DNA of 64,000 nucleotides. Origin: Hexactinellida sp. DTS-2022. Its lineage: Eukaryota; Porifera; Hexactinellida. A program made the translations under genes and the position numbers. Below the pieces are notes generated by a model. It made no database searches. It saw only the letters and a list, made by a program, of their open reading frames with translations, and had not been told where the DNA came from. Location of the stretch: the NCBI GenBank assembly GCA_028753945.1, contig JAPNXP010000003.1, positions 6,076,001-6,140,000 on the forward strand. Direction: 5' to 3'. Positions 63,093 to 64,000 of the stretch are shown piece by piece (position 1 is the stretch's first letter; the number at the start of each line of letters is the position of its first letter).

Positions 63093-63861
63093 AGTATACT
63101 AGTACATACAAATATTTCGTATAACAGGTGTCTATAATGTATTTCATATTTTCTTCAAACAAGAACCTCATTGATGCAATGTCCTTGCTTACATTAAGAC
63201 TGTCAGTATTATATAACGTGTTGGTCGTTCATTATGATATAAACTATTTTTCCCATTTCAGTCGATCAATAACTTATACTTTACGTAGGTATAGTATAAT
63301 TTAATTCCCAAATTGGTTTATAATTCCGATAAAAGTATTCCCTTCCAACAAGAACCTCATTGATGCAATGTCCTTGCTTACATTACAGTATTTCAGTACA
63401 TGTTGATTCGTTCATTATGATAACATACATTGTATAATATAATAATGGTCAAAAATATTGAATATTTACAAGATAACTGTAGATTTGGATCTAATTTAAA
63501 GCATAATCAAAAAGTGAATTTACATTATAACATACATGGGTTTATACGTACTTGACTTAGTGCTACTAATTAATTTAATCAACTTGTATGTATTTCTATG
63601 TGGGTAAACTCGATTAGTATGTACACTCGGATAATACGTATTTATTCCTTTCTCGAGAAATTCTACTGTATTTCAAAGAGCGGAAGTTTTTGCTAATATA
63701 ATTATTGCAATTTTAATTGGCAGAGTGGTTTATAAGTGGCACGGTGCAAGGTTTTATCCCCATATGGATAAAATTGTTCACATAAAATTTTTGAATTTGT
63801 GGAGAAAATTTCATAGCATAGGAGACTTAAATATGTAGAATAAAGCTTTTTCCCGGTAAAA

Positions 63862-64000
63862 TTTTTGCGCGCCTAGATTTTGTTTGAACTCGCTCACACG
63901 CGCCTAAATTACATATTTTGTATTACGTATATGGGAGCATCTCTCGATTTTCTAGCGCCTAGGTATTTCCTTTCAAATTTACGCGCCTGGATAAAACCTT
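63862..64000. mobile_element. Family M element, runs off the right edge
   Basis: GCGCGCCTAGATTTTGTTTG, ATGGGAGCATCTCTCGATTT and GCGCCTGGATAAAACC. Inverted relative to the copy at 50036. Confidence 0.55.

Larger units (their letters stand above)
61320..64000. other. Intergenic, repeats only
   Basis: A one-ended family A MITE (61754-61840), the nested L/M elements (62683-63092), two direct copies of a ~50-bp text AACAAGAACCTCATTGATGC (63158 and 63347), a family K fragment (63612-63672) and a family M copy reaching the edge. No gene seen. Confidence 0.6.

Noticed and set aside
1..64000. tRNA, rRNA or snoRNA genes
   Set aside because: None could be recognised by eye; short structured RNAs could be missed without a covariance search.

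Overview
The window is animal nuclear DNA. It is AT-rich, with short GT-AG (and a few GC-AG) introns in otherwise compact genes, and every intron and intergenic gap is packed with short palindromic transposon copies. The gene content (two anoctamins, a NACHT-LRR receptor, TRAF-type zinc-finger proteins, coiled-coil/NHL proteins, an RBR ubiquitin ligase, ribosomal protein eS8, a sarcosine-oxidase-like enzyme) together with the gene density and intron size best fits a demosponge. That assignment is inference, since no species-diagnostic marker is present.

Layout. 1-13.8 kb: the 5' two thirds of anoctamin A on the minus strand (17 exons read in frame, C-terminus beyond the left edge), with five separate ATG-bearing leader units that are all phase-compatible with the same second exon. 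13.8-18 kb: repeats only. 18.0-21.3 kb: a single-exon NACHT-LRR receptor on the minus strand. 21.3-27.5 kb: repeats, including a satellite with a ~181-bp period. 27.5-48.4 kb: a complete anoctamin B on the minus strand, 17 exons and 969 residues. Its 7.4-kb intron holds four intronless TRAF-like genes, and its 3.5-kb intron holds an intronless coiled-coil/NHL gene. 49.2-50.7 kb: a two-exon eS8 gene with an enlarged lysine-rich insert. 51-55.6 kb: an unidentified ORF, a terminal exon resembling the C-terminus of strawberry notch, and an RNF14-like RBR ligase. 56.2-57.9 kb: a sarcosine/pipecolate-oxidase-like gene cut by a 537-bp hAT-like element with an 8-bp target duplication. 59.1-60.3 kb: a second coiled-coil/NHL gene. 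61.0-61.3 kb: a small membrane-protein ORF. 61.3-64 kb: repeats only.

Functional picture. The anoctamins are membrane channel/scramblase-family proteins; B keeps the acidic residues that bind calcium in this family. The NACHT-LRR, TRAF-like, NHL and RBR genes belong to families used in innate sensing and ubiquitin-linked signalling. The window shows them as neighbours, not as a demonstrated pathway. At least ten short inverted-repeat families begin CAGT, end ACTG and sit at TA sites, and their inner termini look like variations on one theme. hAT-like elements with 8-bp duplications form a second group. Nested, chimeric and internally amplified copies show that these elements have repeatedly reshaped the locus and, in one case, broken a gene.
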